Source: Heracleum sosnowskyi
Taxonomy: Eukaryota; Streptophyta; Magnoliopsida; Apiales; Apiaceae
Assembly: GCA_030848705.1 (NCBI GenBank)
Contig: CM061240.1
Coordinates: forward strand, 23,517,001 to 23,581,000
Direction: 5' to 3'
Length of the DNA stretch: 64,000 nucleotides
In this document: positions 34,384 through 46,430 of the stretch, piece after piece
Numbering within the stretch: position 1 is the stretch's first letter
Layout of the letters: each line of letters begins with the position of its first letter
Translations under genes and position numbers: made by a program
The notes under the pieces: model-generated
The model's input: the letters and a program-made list of their open reading frames with translations, nothing else
Databases searched by the model: none
What the model was told of the DNA's origin: nothing

Positions 34384-34998
34384 ATTATGCATGCTACATG
34401 CTTATGTGCAAGGTTCCAAGCGGATCCTAGAGATTTGCATCTCGTTGTTGTTAAAAGAATCTTGAGATATCTTAAGGGTACACCAAATCTAGGTATCTGG
34501 TACCCTAAAAATTCTGGTTTTAACCTTGTTAGATATACAGATTGAGATTATGCATGTAGTGTTGTTGATAGGAAAAGCACCTCTGGAAGTTGTCAATTCC
34601 TAGGTGGCAGATTGATTTCCTGGTATAGCAAGAAACAACAAACAGTTTCCAATTCAACAGCAAAAGCTGAATATATTGCTGCTGGAAGCTGTTTTGCTCA
34701 TATCTTATAGATAAGGAATCAATTGAAGGACTATGACTTTGTATTGAACAAAATTCCGATTTTATGTGACAATACAAGTGCCATAGCAATCTCCAACAAC
34801 CCTGTTCAGCACTCGAGAACCAAGCACATTGACATCAGGTATCATTTTATCAGAGAGCATGTCATGGATGGTACTGTGGAGTTACATTTTGTACCCATAG
34901 AGGAACAAATAGCAGATATTTTTTCTAAATCTCTTGATGAATCCACATTTACCAGGTTAGTTGGTAAATTGGGTATGTTAAACAGTCTTAGTGATTAA
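34384..34998 (+). pseudogene. Copia pol remnant (RT end + RNase H), element W copy B
   Basis: Duplicate of 532-1,146 with the same two stops and very few differences (for example Lys to Arg in the HFIKEHV stretch, and a Tyr/Cys change near 34,691). Confidence 0.9.
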
Positions 34999-36267
34999 TT
35001 ATATCTCTATTTGGTGTTTGTTCTTACTTAAAACATTTTCTCTTGTTAATATTTTCTGTTTATCATTGCCATTCCTCGTTTGATTTATAAGCTAGTTAAT
35101 CTCAATATTTTTGAATAATTTATTTTCTCTAAAAATATCTTTCTCAGATTTTGTTTGATAAAATTGTAGAGAAATTATTTTTATTGAAAATTTACTTATT
35201 TGGAATTATTCAGATTATTTTTCAGATGTTGTAAAATGTTGTGTTTATTTTTTTGCATGTTTATATTAATTATATGCATTTTTATAATTTTCCGTAATTT
35301 AGTTGCATATTTTTTTTAATATTCTGCATCTCATTTAATCTGATGCATTTTACTTATTCTCTATTTTTAAACTACATTAGTTCATCTTATTTGATGCATT
35401 TTATTTTTGTACAATTTTTCTGTAAATTTATTGCATTTTTCTGTGAACTTGTGAATTTTCTGTTAATTAAGTGCCTTTTTCTCTTAGAATTTATGCTTTA
35501 TTTTCATTTTTCTGTTAAATTATAACTGTTTATTCAAGTCATATCAGTTTTTAATACTGATATGACTGTCGGTATGACTTATTCCAAGTCATACTAGTCT
35601 TTTTGTTTTTCTATTTAATTTTTTTACCTGTTTTTACCATTTTTCTAATTTTATTGTTAGTCATATCAGTTTTATTACTAATTTGACTTTCGTTATGACT
35701 CTTTTGAAGTCATACCAGTCATTTTTTTAATTATTTTCTTTTTTTATTTTTTTTTTATTTTCTATTTTAATTTCAAGTCATACAAGATTTGTTCTTGTAT
35801 GACTGTCGGTATGACTGTCATACAAGGTATAATTTTTGTATTTTTGTTTAATTTGTTTATTATTTTTGTGCAGTCATATAGTATTTTTGTACTTGTATGA
35901 CTTTGGGCATGACTATCCAACAGCCATACCATAGTCACTATAGATATTTTCTTTTTCTTCTGTTATCAGTCATACCACAAACTCAAGTTTTTACTTAGTT
36001 TTCTTAATCTTTCTCTCTCGGATTTTTATAATAACTGTAAGCATGCCTTATCAAAATTTTCTTTGTGTTAAGTACAAGTCCTTTCGTTTTATTATCTAAA
36101 ATCAGTTCTTATTAGATATAATCAAAGTATTTATTTTGATTATTTAAAATCACTGTTTGATTAAGGATAATTTTGTGTGAATTTTTGGATTTTAATTTAT
36201 AGTTCTTATTAATTCAAAATCCCTAAATTTTTAGTAATTGTTTATTTCTTTTGTGTGTATTTTAAAA
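34999..36267 (+). repeat. Pol-env spacer of element W, copy B
   Basis: Duplicate of 1,147-2,402 with small indels, for example in the T-rich tract near 35,738-35,760 and loss of one repeat arm near 35,817. Same AGTCATAC/GTATGACT hairpin units at about 35,535-35,975. Confidence 0.7.
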
Positions 36268-37786
36268 ATGGATCAAAATTTTGAAATTGTTCGTACTAAT
36301 TTTGTTGGCTATTTTGATCCACTCAAGTGCACGGTTGAACGTTTTAGACTGTGGATTCAATTTTTAGATGCATTCTTCTGTTAATCATGCTATTTGTGCA
36401 TCTGCTGCATTAAAAATTGAACCCCTCCGTCTTTTCTGTTCTTCTGTTGTTGTAGCTACTGATAATCTGTCATTCAAGTTTACTATTTTAGATTATCAGT
36501 ACACTGTCACCAAGGGAAATTTCTGTGAAATTTTACAATTCCCTAGGGATAATTTTGAACCTTTACCCTCTGAAAATGAATTAACTCGATTTTTCACTGA
36601 TATTCATTATCAAGGTAATATGAACTCGAAAAAGCTTCTGAAAGGTAATCTTTTCTGTGAGTGGGATTTGTTTTTTGATACATTAGGAAAACTCTTCGGG
36701 AATTGCACTAAAAACAATTTTCAAACCATTACTTCTCTTTAACAGAATATTGGTTTTTCTATTGTTTTTAACTAAAGACTTGACATAGGTAGTTTGTTAT
36801 GGGATCTATTGGTTAGGAGGGTTAGCAATGCTAGGAAAGATTTTGATAATGGTAATCAAGCTAAATGTTTTTATCCTCATTTTCTGACGATTATCATTAA
36901 TCACTTTCTTTCTTATGCACATAAGGAGTTTTTCATAAATGCTCCTGTTGCCGTGTCTCCAACCACATCTAACATGTTTTTCACTAGATTACAAACCGCC
37001 TGAAAATACATCACACACCCAGTGGTTCCATTCAACCAACTGGTCAACATGTTCCTGAGCAACAAATTGTCACATCAGCCGGAACGTCAAATGCTATTCC
37101 ACTTCAGGTAGTACTTCCTATCTTTGGTTCATCTTCGGAGATGTTTGCTGAAACCCAAGAGGTTGGTAGGGCTGACCAAGAGTTTGTAGAACCACAAACT
37201 CTAACCCCGGTCATAGAGCCAAATACTGAGTCAACTACTCCCTTGACCATTCAGCCTGAGCATAATGTTCATGTCAGACAAAGAAGTACTAGTGGAGAAG
37301 ATACTTTGAGAGATCCCGCAGCTCTGTCTCCCCAACCAAAGAAGAGAAGAACCTGGAGACAACTGTTAGCCCATCTGTATCCTCTCAACAGGATATGGAT
37401 TTGGAAATGACCATTAAACAGTCTCTGGAGACATCCTCTCAACAGGATGAATCTATTGAAATTCGCCATCGGGCCCTGACAATTTGTAATGAGTCAAGCA
37501 CACTCCCATTACTCACAATGGGAGAAAACATCCAATTAGATGAAACTCAGGACACATTGTCAGGAGAGCATTTAGGATCTGATACAGTTCCTACTATTGT
37601 TACGGTAGAAGTGCTTTCATAGGCATCTGAGGGAAAATCTGATTCTTCGCCAACTCTAATAAAATCTTTCTCCCCTCCCAAATGGAACATCTCTGGCTCC
37701 CTTAAGGGATTTTCCACTCGCAGTTTATACTGGAGAAAGTGTAAGGCAACCACCACTGACCTCTCTTGAAGGGGCTAGGGTGATTT
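36268..37786 (+). pseudogene. Envelope-like ORF of element W, copy B (truncated)
   Basis: Duplicate of 2,403 to about 4,036, with deletions of about 22 bp (near 37,027) and 90 bp (near 37,750). It stops at 37,786, where the 11.4-kb deletion joins it to element V. One stop seen in copy A at 3,517 is absent, so 37,141-37,407 is one frame of 89 codons. Confidence 0.8.
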
Positions 37787-37803
37787 TCAGGGTACTATTT
37801 GGG

Positions 37804-37805
<2 letters not shown>

Positions 37806-37839
<34 letters not shown>
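37806..37839. repeat. (TA)n microsatellite at the deletion junction
   Basis: About 17 TA units, longer than the corresponding tract in copy A (15,408-15,428). Confidence 0.9.
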
Positions 37840-37842
<3 letters not shown>

Positions 37843-39481
37843 ATTGCTCTACTAGTCAATCAAGACAAGAACAAATAAATAAGCTCAAATTTTAGATGGT
37901 GATATACAAAGAAAAAAGATATAGGCTCAACACTTAGTATTATATTTTCAGGGTACTATTTGGGACAATATGGTTATTCCTAGTGCCTTCATCTTTTTTA
38001 CACAATACACGATATCAATATATGCACGACCTAGTTTAAAGCAAGTTCTAGAGCAACATGTACACTGACGAATAACTCCCCACAAAAAAAATAGATTGAT
38101 AAAAAGATGTATCAATCATGAATTAAGGCCCAAAGATCCCATAGGTGATAGCATGCTAAACTCATCAAAATTGACAATGACATACATTCAAGTTTTGAAA
38201 TTTCGCAAGCACATACAAGACATCATCATGTATAAGGTATTTTACGCCAAGGATACAAATATATGACACTAACAAAATAATTCTACATAGTATGTACTTA
38301 TCCTTATTTACATGCTATATTGACAAGACAATCAATTTTTTAAGTTTTCTATTTTTCAACTATCCTAAAAAAAAATCTAACAAATTAAAAAGAAAAAAAA
38401 CCTAATTTTTTTAATGTTTTTTTTATATTGGAAACCCCTCCTCACACTTAAGTGGTTCATTGTCCCCAATGAATAATATATATACAATAAACTAAAAAGA
38501 TCCTAAAAAAAATACAAAAATAAAAAATAAAAATACAAAGAATTGTTCAAAGTACTCCCCTATTACCGCATGAAGTGTCTCTTAAAAAAGAATTATGAAA
38601 TAGCCCTCCTTGTTGATTAAATTCCCTCCTTGTTGATTAAATTCCAAAGCCAACTTCAGTTCATAAGAAACACAAACAGAATCTTAACGCCAAGCATTTG
38701 TGGCACAAGTGGTTCAGCAGTCCACTTAGAAATTTAGAGCACCCCAAGGTCAGGTGTTCAAATCCTAGAATCAGCAGATTTCTTTTTAATGAAAGGCGGG
38801 TTACAGCTGCTAGTCCAGGTTCGGATTAAGGCCCGGGAGAGTCAGCAGGTTCGTTGTTCAGGGACACACAGTAGCCTTAGATGCGGGTCAGCTACAGGTT
38901 CGGATGGAGGCTCAGACAAACAACTTCGGAATAAATAACACACCAGCTCTTGAGGGCAGGTTCGAGAGCATCAGGTTGTGATTAAGGCCAACCAGCAGCA
39001 ACAGCTTGGGAGAGAGGCTCGGGCACGTGCAAAACCTCGCGTGAGATGAAGAATTAGAAGCAGTAACATAAATCTTTGTACGGGCATCAAAAAATCGGCA
39101 CGCCCCACTGAATGATGTGGCCAACATACCAGCCGCATGCCCATCACAAAATTTCTGTTATTATTATTATTATTTGTTTTTGCAAAATTAGCACAGCTGC
39201 TCAATAAATTGCACCACTAGCATTTTTTTTTTCTAATATTTCTACAATTATTTTTTTTCAACTTTACAAAATTATGGGTTACCTTCTAAGAAGCGCTTTT
39301 CTTTAAAGTATTGGGCTAGACATGAAACTGATCTTCTCAATTAACAACTTCACACCGTAGTGTAAAATTTCCACATTGTATATCCTAGTGGCCATTTAAT
39401 TATCTTTTTCGGTGCCACGTCTTTGACAACAAGATTCAGCTTCCGATGCTCATCAAAATTGCCTTTAACATTGTACTCATG

Positions 39482-40447
39482 TCATATTTGCATTCCCAAA
39501 GAATAAGTGATATCTTCAATATTTGAAATCATCAATTCACTACCTGACTTCGGCTTTTGTAGAACCTCTAAAACCAATTCTTCTTTATCAGGGGCTAAAT
39601 CTGCTGAGATAATAATGGACAAATTCGAAGATGTCAACCTTTCTCGTTGCTCAAAAGAACCCATTACAGTGTCCTCTAACAAGATTTGCATGCCAAGAGA
39701 GCACGTAATATCACCAAAATTTGACATAGGCCATGCAATACCTATCTTGTTCCTCTGTAAAACCTCAAATAAATTTTCTTTCTTGTCCAGAGGTAACTCT
39801 GCTGAGATGATGACAGAACATGCTAGAGATGAGCTCGAATAAAGTTCTTCAGAATGAGAGGACATCAACTTCAGTTCCAAATCAGGTGGTTCTTCAATAG
39901 CTAATTTTGGATGATTTATTTTTGTAGACATAACTTCCAGTGACTCGAAACAATGCATTGTTTCTACATCTTGTAAATTAACCTCCTACAAATTTAGATG
40001 CTCATGTTCTTTATCTTCATGTCCGGAATCTAGAATCATGGGCTGCTCGAAAGGATCTTCATACGATTTTTTATCTAGTTTATCATAAACTAGAACATCA
40101 TTTACAGATATTGTTGAAGAGTCCTCTACATATCCTTCATGATCAGATGTTGTTTGAGAAACCTCCACATCTTTCTCGCTTTCAACAAACACACCTTCAG
40201 AATGCTCTATCTTAACTTCTTCACAATTTTCAGTATCACATGGTAGAGAACCTGGCGTTTGATTTCTTATCTCATCAACTAGATCTCGAACTTTATTCCC
40301 CACATTCCTTATTGAATCTGATTGATTTTGGATAATATCTTGATTTTCAATAGCTTTCTTCAACAAAGTTTTCAGAGAACTATATTGATCTTCTTCATCA
40401 GATTCTTGCTGTTGAGGTTGCTGAAAACATGGATAGTTAGAGTTCAT
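39482..40447 (-). pseudogene. Gag-like ORF of element V, copy B (one stop)
   Basis: Duplicate of the 360-aa ORF. A TCG-to-TAG change (minus strand, about 39,983) splits it into 153 and 158 codons, and an added EDKEH-type insertion lies nearby (40,004-40,021). A second difference close to 39,482 removes the extension beyond LGMQI. Confidence 0.6.
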
Positions 40448-40940
40448 TGATGAAGTTCCAAGATATGCTCCTTCATTGTTCCATGAATAATTCAGAGGTT
40501 AACTCCATAACTGATTGCAAGAATCGGAATATGGGTTACTCCAATTTTGATTACCAGCAAAGCAAATAGAGTCTGGATTGGAAGGACAATAGTCGTAGGT
40601 ATGAACACTACAACAAAAAAACACACGAAACATTATCAGATTGGCTCCGTGGTAGACACGATGGTTGCCACATAGGTCGATTCATCCCCATGCTCAAATT
40701 ATTTACCATCTCTGACACTGAAGATAATCTACCCTGCAAGGAAACAAATTCTTGATCTCGTGCAGCACACTCTTCCTCATAGACCATATCTATCGCTTGT
40801 GGAAAATACATAACTCTATGTTGTTAAACCTGACAAACAACTAGAATTATCCACGTAAGCACACAAAAACAAACCAAACTGCAAGATGATTAAATTCGCA
40901 ATAAATACTATAACAGTCCCCGGCAGCGGCGCCAAAAACT

Positions 40941-42312
40941 TGTTGCGTAAAATATAGATGTGCAAGTGTACACAAATGCAAGCAACTAATATAGTAGTGA
41001 ATACCAGATTTCGTTACTCAAGGACTGCAAATTTGTATTAATCGCAAGTAAAATCTCACAATTCAGTTATCGAACACAAGATCTAGGTTTTGGTTTTTCT
41101 ACTAAAACTAATTAATTAACTAACTAATATTATACTACTAAAGAGAGTCTTACAAGATTCATATTTGAGAAGATAAGTCAGGATAATTACTTCCCTCTAA
41201 CACATGAAAATCGGTAAATGTGTCGCTTAGCACTATAACAATTCCACAGTTCACTAGCTAGAATTCAATGGTCATAGGTTTCTCTCGAAATCACTATGGT
41301 ATAATTCCTAACAAGTAAACTAACATATGTCTATGCCAGTTAACTCCTCATAATACAATTAAGCATCAATTCACTAAGCTATGCATGGCCATAATATATG
41401 TCTATATCGTAACAATATTATAAACAAAGATATAAACATGCACCATTGAAGTTGTAGGTCAATTAATTATAACTCTCTCGATATTATAATTAACTCATTA
41501 ACCCACTAAAGTTTATCAGAAAATAACAAGTATTAGCATGAAAATCACTTGATTGAATAAACTGTAGAACCACATACAGTACTCTTTAACAAAACACCAA
41601 TAATCTCATGCTAGGGTTCCATAAAAATCCCAACTTTATAAAATTAGTTCAAAATTAAGATCTCAAAAATCTCCAAGAATTGATAGCACATATTCATGAT
41701 GTAAAAAGTTAAGGAGAGAATTCTGACCAAAAAGATGAAGAAAATAAATCCAGTTGAACGTCTCCAATGGTTGAATCTCCTTCCTCAAGCTTCTTCTTTC
41801 TCGCTGTCTTGGTGTGTCTATCTTTCTCTATTGCGTTCGATGTATATTCAGATTAGGTCTGAATTATATCTAATAATATCTCTAATAAAAGTATTTTTTA
41901 TTATTTAATACAAATAAAAGGAAATTTCTCAAACAGAATTGAATTCCAATAACAGAAATTCGTAGCTGACTGTTGGGTTTTGTTTCTGGACAGATACGGC
42001 TGGATTTTGATGTCAAGACCACTTCTAAAATAAAGCCCTTCTCAAAAGATTTTCATGGGCTGTTGAATTGTCTGAATCAGACTTATAGAACTCCAGTTAT
42101 GGCTCAAACAGTGTAGACTGTGCAAGTGGGTCATCAAATCCGAATTTTAATCAAATTAATCTCCAACTCTTATAATTTAAACTCCAAGTCTTCCTTTATT
42201 AAAAATCCTTCATACCTACAATAAATCATTATAATTTATTAAATAAAAATCCAAATAAATACAAAATAACTTGAATATAGGGACAATATTAAGATAAAAC
42301 ACACGCTTATCA
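40941..42312 (-). repeat. Element V LTR, copy B (1,372 bp)
   Basis: Same length as 18,526-19,897, very few substitutions. Confidence 0.95.
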
Positions 42313-42317
42313 AAGAC

Positions 42318-42549
42318 CTACCCTGCAATGGATCTGATCAAGATGGAGAACATGCTAAGGACAACTGGATTTGCTTCAGAAGAAATGACTGAAGTTGCTG
42401 ACATTATTCAAGACTATTGCATAGCCAACATAAAAAGGTATCATCAGTTGAAGAATAGATTGAAGAAAGTCACAACTCAATCAGTCAGACCAACAAATCT
42501 CACATCTGAAAGTGATCGTGTCCTGGACAAAGACTTGCTAGATGCTTAG
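42318..42549 (+). pseudogene. Envelope-like ORF of element W, 3' end, copy B
   Basis: Duplicate of 19,903-20,134. It reads MDLIKMENMLRTTGF where copy A has MHLIKM. Ends at the same stop. Confidence 0.8.
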
Positions 42550-42841
42550 GAAGAAGGTGAAATGAGTGATCAAGAAGAGTGATCACAAGCTCAAATTTTA
42601 TGTTAATATGTTTAGAGCTTAGGTAAATCAAGATAGGATCAATGTATTCATATGTTCAGTCTAGAGGAACATCTATCTTGAATTTATCTTTTAATGTTAG
42701 AATCTGGAAATGTTATATAAACCAGAACATTCTTTTATTATTTACTTGGCTCTTAAAGTCTTATTTTTGTACTTGTTTAATTAGTTAAGTTATCCTCTAG
42801 GTATTTGGTTGTTATTCTCTAACAAACAAATAGGGGGAGAT

Positions 42842-43996
42842 TGAAAGGCATATGTATCGGCCTATTTATAAACATCGAGGATACAACTCAACTTAAACAA
42901 GAATGTAATAAGTAAATAATAATTCAATTGTCACGGGAATCTCAGAAAGTTATATTAGTCAAAAGAATGAAGATTAAAGTCAACCTACAGACTTGAAGTA
43001 ATTCTACATTGAAATAATTTCAATTATTTGATCATGCCTCAGTGAAGTATTCAAGAAAGTGTCATTTGCGTGACAACAAATGTACAAGTTACAGTGTTTG
43101 TTAAAGTCAAATGAAAAAGGACCACCACTTAAAAGTTTAAAGATGAAGAAGAGTTATTGTAGTTAGTCACTCATGAACCAGACAATACATCGAGTATCAA
43201 CACCAAACAGTGAAAATTCGTCATTATTTTCAATGGTTCTAGGATTGATTCCAATATAAAGAAATAATATCAATTCTCTTAATTAATTAGATCAGTTAAT
43301 TAATTTATCCAATAAATTAATATGATTTATAAATATTATAAATATGATTTATCATTTACTCTTGCATGACTGTTGGATGACAGTCATACAAGCATAAAGG
43401 ACTGTCATACCGACAGTCATGAGCGATAGTCATACAAGGCTTGTCTTAGTCATACAAGGGTTAATTGCTAAGTCATATTAGAATCTTTCTAAAAGTAGAA
43501 AGCGGCCGAGTAAAGTGCATTGAAGATATATATACAAAAGCAAAAGAATATCAAGACAGAAGACAGAACATTACATCTTAAAAGAAACTGCCTTAACTGC
43601 GAGAATATTTTATGATCAGAGAATTCATTTCTAGTATTGATTGTTATATCCAAACCACTAGAAATTAATTACTCGTACTGCTTTGACTATCTAGCGGATC
43701 TTTATCCCTAAAATTTATCTTGACTTATCATTTATCTTTCTATCTTTTTATTAAAAAAATAGTTAAGTTCATGTCGAATTTATTATAAATTTGTTTTAAT
43801 TAGTTTGAGATTCAATCATCGTAATGTGTACAATATTTGTAACACCTTTCAAGTTTAATATAAGTTATATTTAACTTGAATTTTGTTTCATTTAATTCTG
43901 TAATAATTTGTTCTTAAATTGTAAAATCATAAGCCAAACAAATTCGATTAAACGATATTGTTTGTATTCAACCCCGGACAAACTTATGAGGACCCA
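42842..43996 (+). repeat. LTR Y (1,155 bp), copy B
   Basis: TGAAAGGCATATG...GGACCCA, preceded by the polypurine tract (CAAATAGGGGGAGAT). Same length as copy A. Confidence 0.9.
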
Positions 43997-44080
43997 ATAA
44001 TTCTAAAACCCGAACTTTTACTTACTTAATCTTGGTTTTGATAAAAAAAATTTGGTATATTATTCTCTAGTGTTTTTTTA

Positions 44081-46310
44081 GATTTTATAGGGTTCTTCAC
44101 TCCACTACATCTCATGTTATTGAAGGTATGTTCTTCTCCAAAATTCCTCAACAAAAAAAAAAATTAAAAGTTTTTGTAACTATTGTATTATATGTCAAGG
44201 TGACCCGTCTCAAATCATTTGAATCTATGTTTTTTCAATTTTCTTAAATGTTTAAATTAATAATAGCAAAGATTAGAAAATTATCAATTTTCATTTAAAT
44301 CTTTACTATTGAAGAAAACTAAATATTCAATTTTAATATTTTTGTCTTTTTTCATTAGAAAATATCTCAATTGCCTTTTAAATCTTTACTAATGGAGGAA
44401 ACTAAATATATATTTTTAATATTTCTGCCTTTAAAATCTTTACTAATGGAGAAAATTAATTTTACAATTTTAATATTCTCCTTAATTTTTTATTTATCAA
44501 TATACTTGCTAATCAATATCCGGAAAGTAAATTTAAATTCTTTACTAATGAAGAAAAGTAAATATACAATTCAAATATTCTACTAAATGTTTTATTAGAA
44601 AATATCTCAGTTGTCTTCTAATTCATTACTAATAGAGGAAACTAAATATAAATTTCAATATTCATGTGTTTAAAATCTTTACTAATGAAGAAAACTAAAT
44701 ATACAATTTTAATATTCTCCTAAAATTTTGTTTATTACTATAGTTGCTAATAAATATCAAAATCTTTATTATCCCCAATTGTCCGAATCTTTGTTATAAA
44801 TTTAATTAAATTCTACAATCAATATAAAGAAATCATAAAAAATAGCAAAAATGTCGACTTTCTTTTATTAAGAATTAAAAGGATTATATGAATAAATTTA
44901 TAGAGTACAAAAGTCTTTTCCTCTCTTTGCATCGATCTCGTATTTGTGTTTACTTTTAGAAGGCTTATATTTTCCGAAACTTTTACTCATTTACTCTCAG
45001 TTTTGTTTGATTTTTTAGAGTACTACATGACATTTTGCACAAATGAATTTCCATTCACACAATCTCCTACAAGGGGGAGATTTTACCCAATCTAAATTAG
45101 TTTTAATATTATTTTGATAAAAATTTTGGTATATTTATTCTCTTTTTTATGTATTTTTTTTTGAATTGTCTTTTATTATTCAATGTAGTACATCTATTGA
45201 ATGCATGTTCTGGTCCAAAATTTCTCCAAAAGATAATTTTAAAAATATATCTTCGAGGCGTAAACCTTTTTACACATTGTATTATATGACATTAAAAGGA
45301 GGGCAGTTCGTTCATTAGAAACCGTATTATCTTTGTAATATAAGTTGGAATTTAAATTTTGAAACAAATATAAATGATAATCAATATAATAATATTCGAT
45401 ATAAGATTAAAATAATAAAAATGTTAAACAACTAACTTTTTCTATATTTATTCAGAATTTTCGTGAATGATCAACATTATACGAAAAATCCAAAAAAAAA
45501 AAGTAAATGATAAAAATATAATTATTTATTTCATTTAAAAACATATTTTGTAGTATGTTTTTTAAAAAATATTTAGGGTATACATCAATTTCACCAATTT
45601 TATAGATAAAAATAAGAAACACGAGAGCAGACCCGTATACTTTCCTAAATTATATTGTTGGCGACTTCTTTTTTAATGCCATTTCCGGTTCGCTTAGGAC
45701 GCCGGTGTAGAATTTTGTGTGCGCCCTGTGATTCGCATGCATGATTCTTCTCCATCAATTTTTTTTAATTAAAAACCATAAAATATCCTTTTTCCTCTAC
45801 TCTACCACACTTGCTTCTTTCTAGAAAAAACGAAATAAAATTAAGTATTAGTATAATCTTATAAGCAGTTTATCGACCTAGCTAGAAATTGTTGCTTTAA
45901 ATCATGGTATGAAATATCATTATAGTTCAAAAGAATTCAACCGTAAGAGTTGTTTAGAAATACTTAATTTCAAAGGTTATTTTCATAGGTCGAAGTGTAA
46001 ATTTCTAAATTTAGACAACTTAGGTCACTACTATTGTAAAACTTGCAAGGTGCCAGAAATTATATTCAAAATGTACAATGCTAATCTTTGCCAGGTAGAA
46101 ATTTAAAATAAAAAACTGATAGAAGTTTATATATAATTCGACCTTTTTAGAATTGAACTGCTAAACTATTTTTTAATTCTTGGGTCAAGTTTCAGTTGCT
46201 GTTCAACTCATTTTTCTCATCTTTTTTGCAAAATACATGCTCACCTCATGTTAATTGTTAACCATATCTTGTAATTAATTAATCATTATGTTCCTAAGAC
46301 ATACATATTG
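44081..46310. other. Host intergenic DNA upstream of the prenyltransferase gene
   Basis: AT-rich, no convincing gene. From about 44,300 to 44,780 a degenerate repeat (AATCTTTACTAATGGAG...AAACTAAATATAC) recurs about six times, in a roughly 230-260-bp higher-order unit seen twice. A CATGCATG word lies at about 45,736. Bases 44,985-45,165 resemble the duplicated flank at 43,997-44,080. The short ORF at 45,909-46,103 is not recognised. Confidence 0.45.
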
Positions 46311-46315
46311 GTGTG

Positions 46316-46324
46316 TATATATGG
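46316..46324 (+). promoter_or_regulatory. Candidate TATA box of the prenyltransferase gene
   Basis: TATATATGG about 107 bp upstream of the ATG. It is followed by two 30-31-bp direct repeats (46,342-46,371 and 46,372-46,402, ACGCAAAGACATAAAAAA...) in the presumed 5' UTR. Assigned only from position and composition. Confidence 0.3.
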
Positions 46325-46430
46325 AATACATGAGCTTACAAACGCAAAGACATAAAAAAAGAAAAAAAGTTACGCAAAGACATAAAAAACAAGAAAAAAG
46401 TTACCTCCGCACAAAACCTGAGAAGAAGCC

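Larger units (their letters stand above)
37787..42312 (-). mobile_element. Truncated element V, copy B
   Basis: Matches about 15,408-19,897 of copy A. It has lost LTR 1, the Pack-CACTA and the mini-CACTA. It starts with a 16-bp filler (37,789-37,804) and a longer (TA)n tract (37,806-37,839). It keeps the gag-like region and LTR 2 (40,941-42,312), with AAGAC at 42,313-42,317. Confidence 0.9.
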
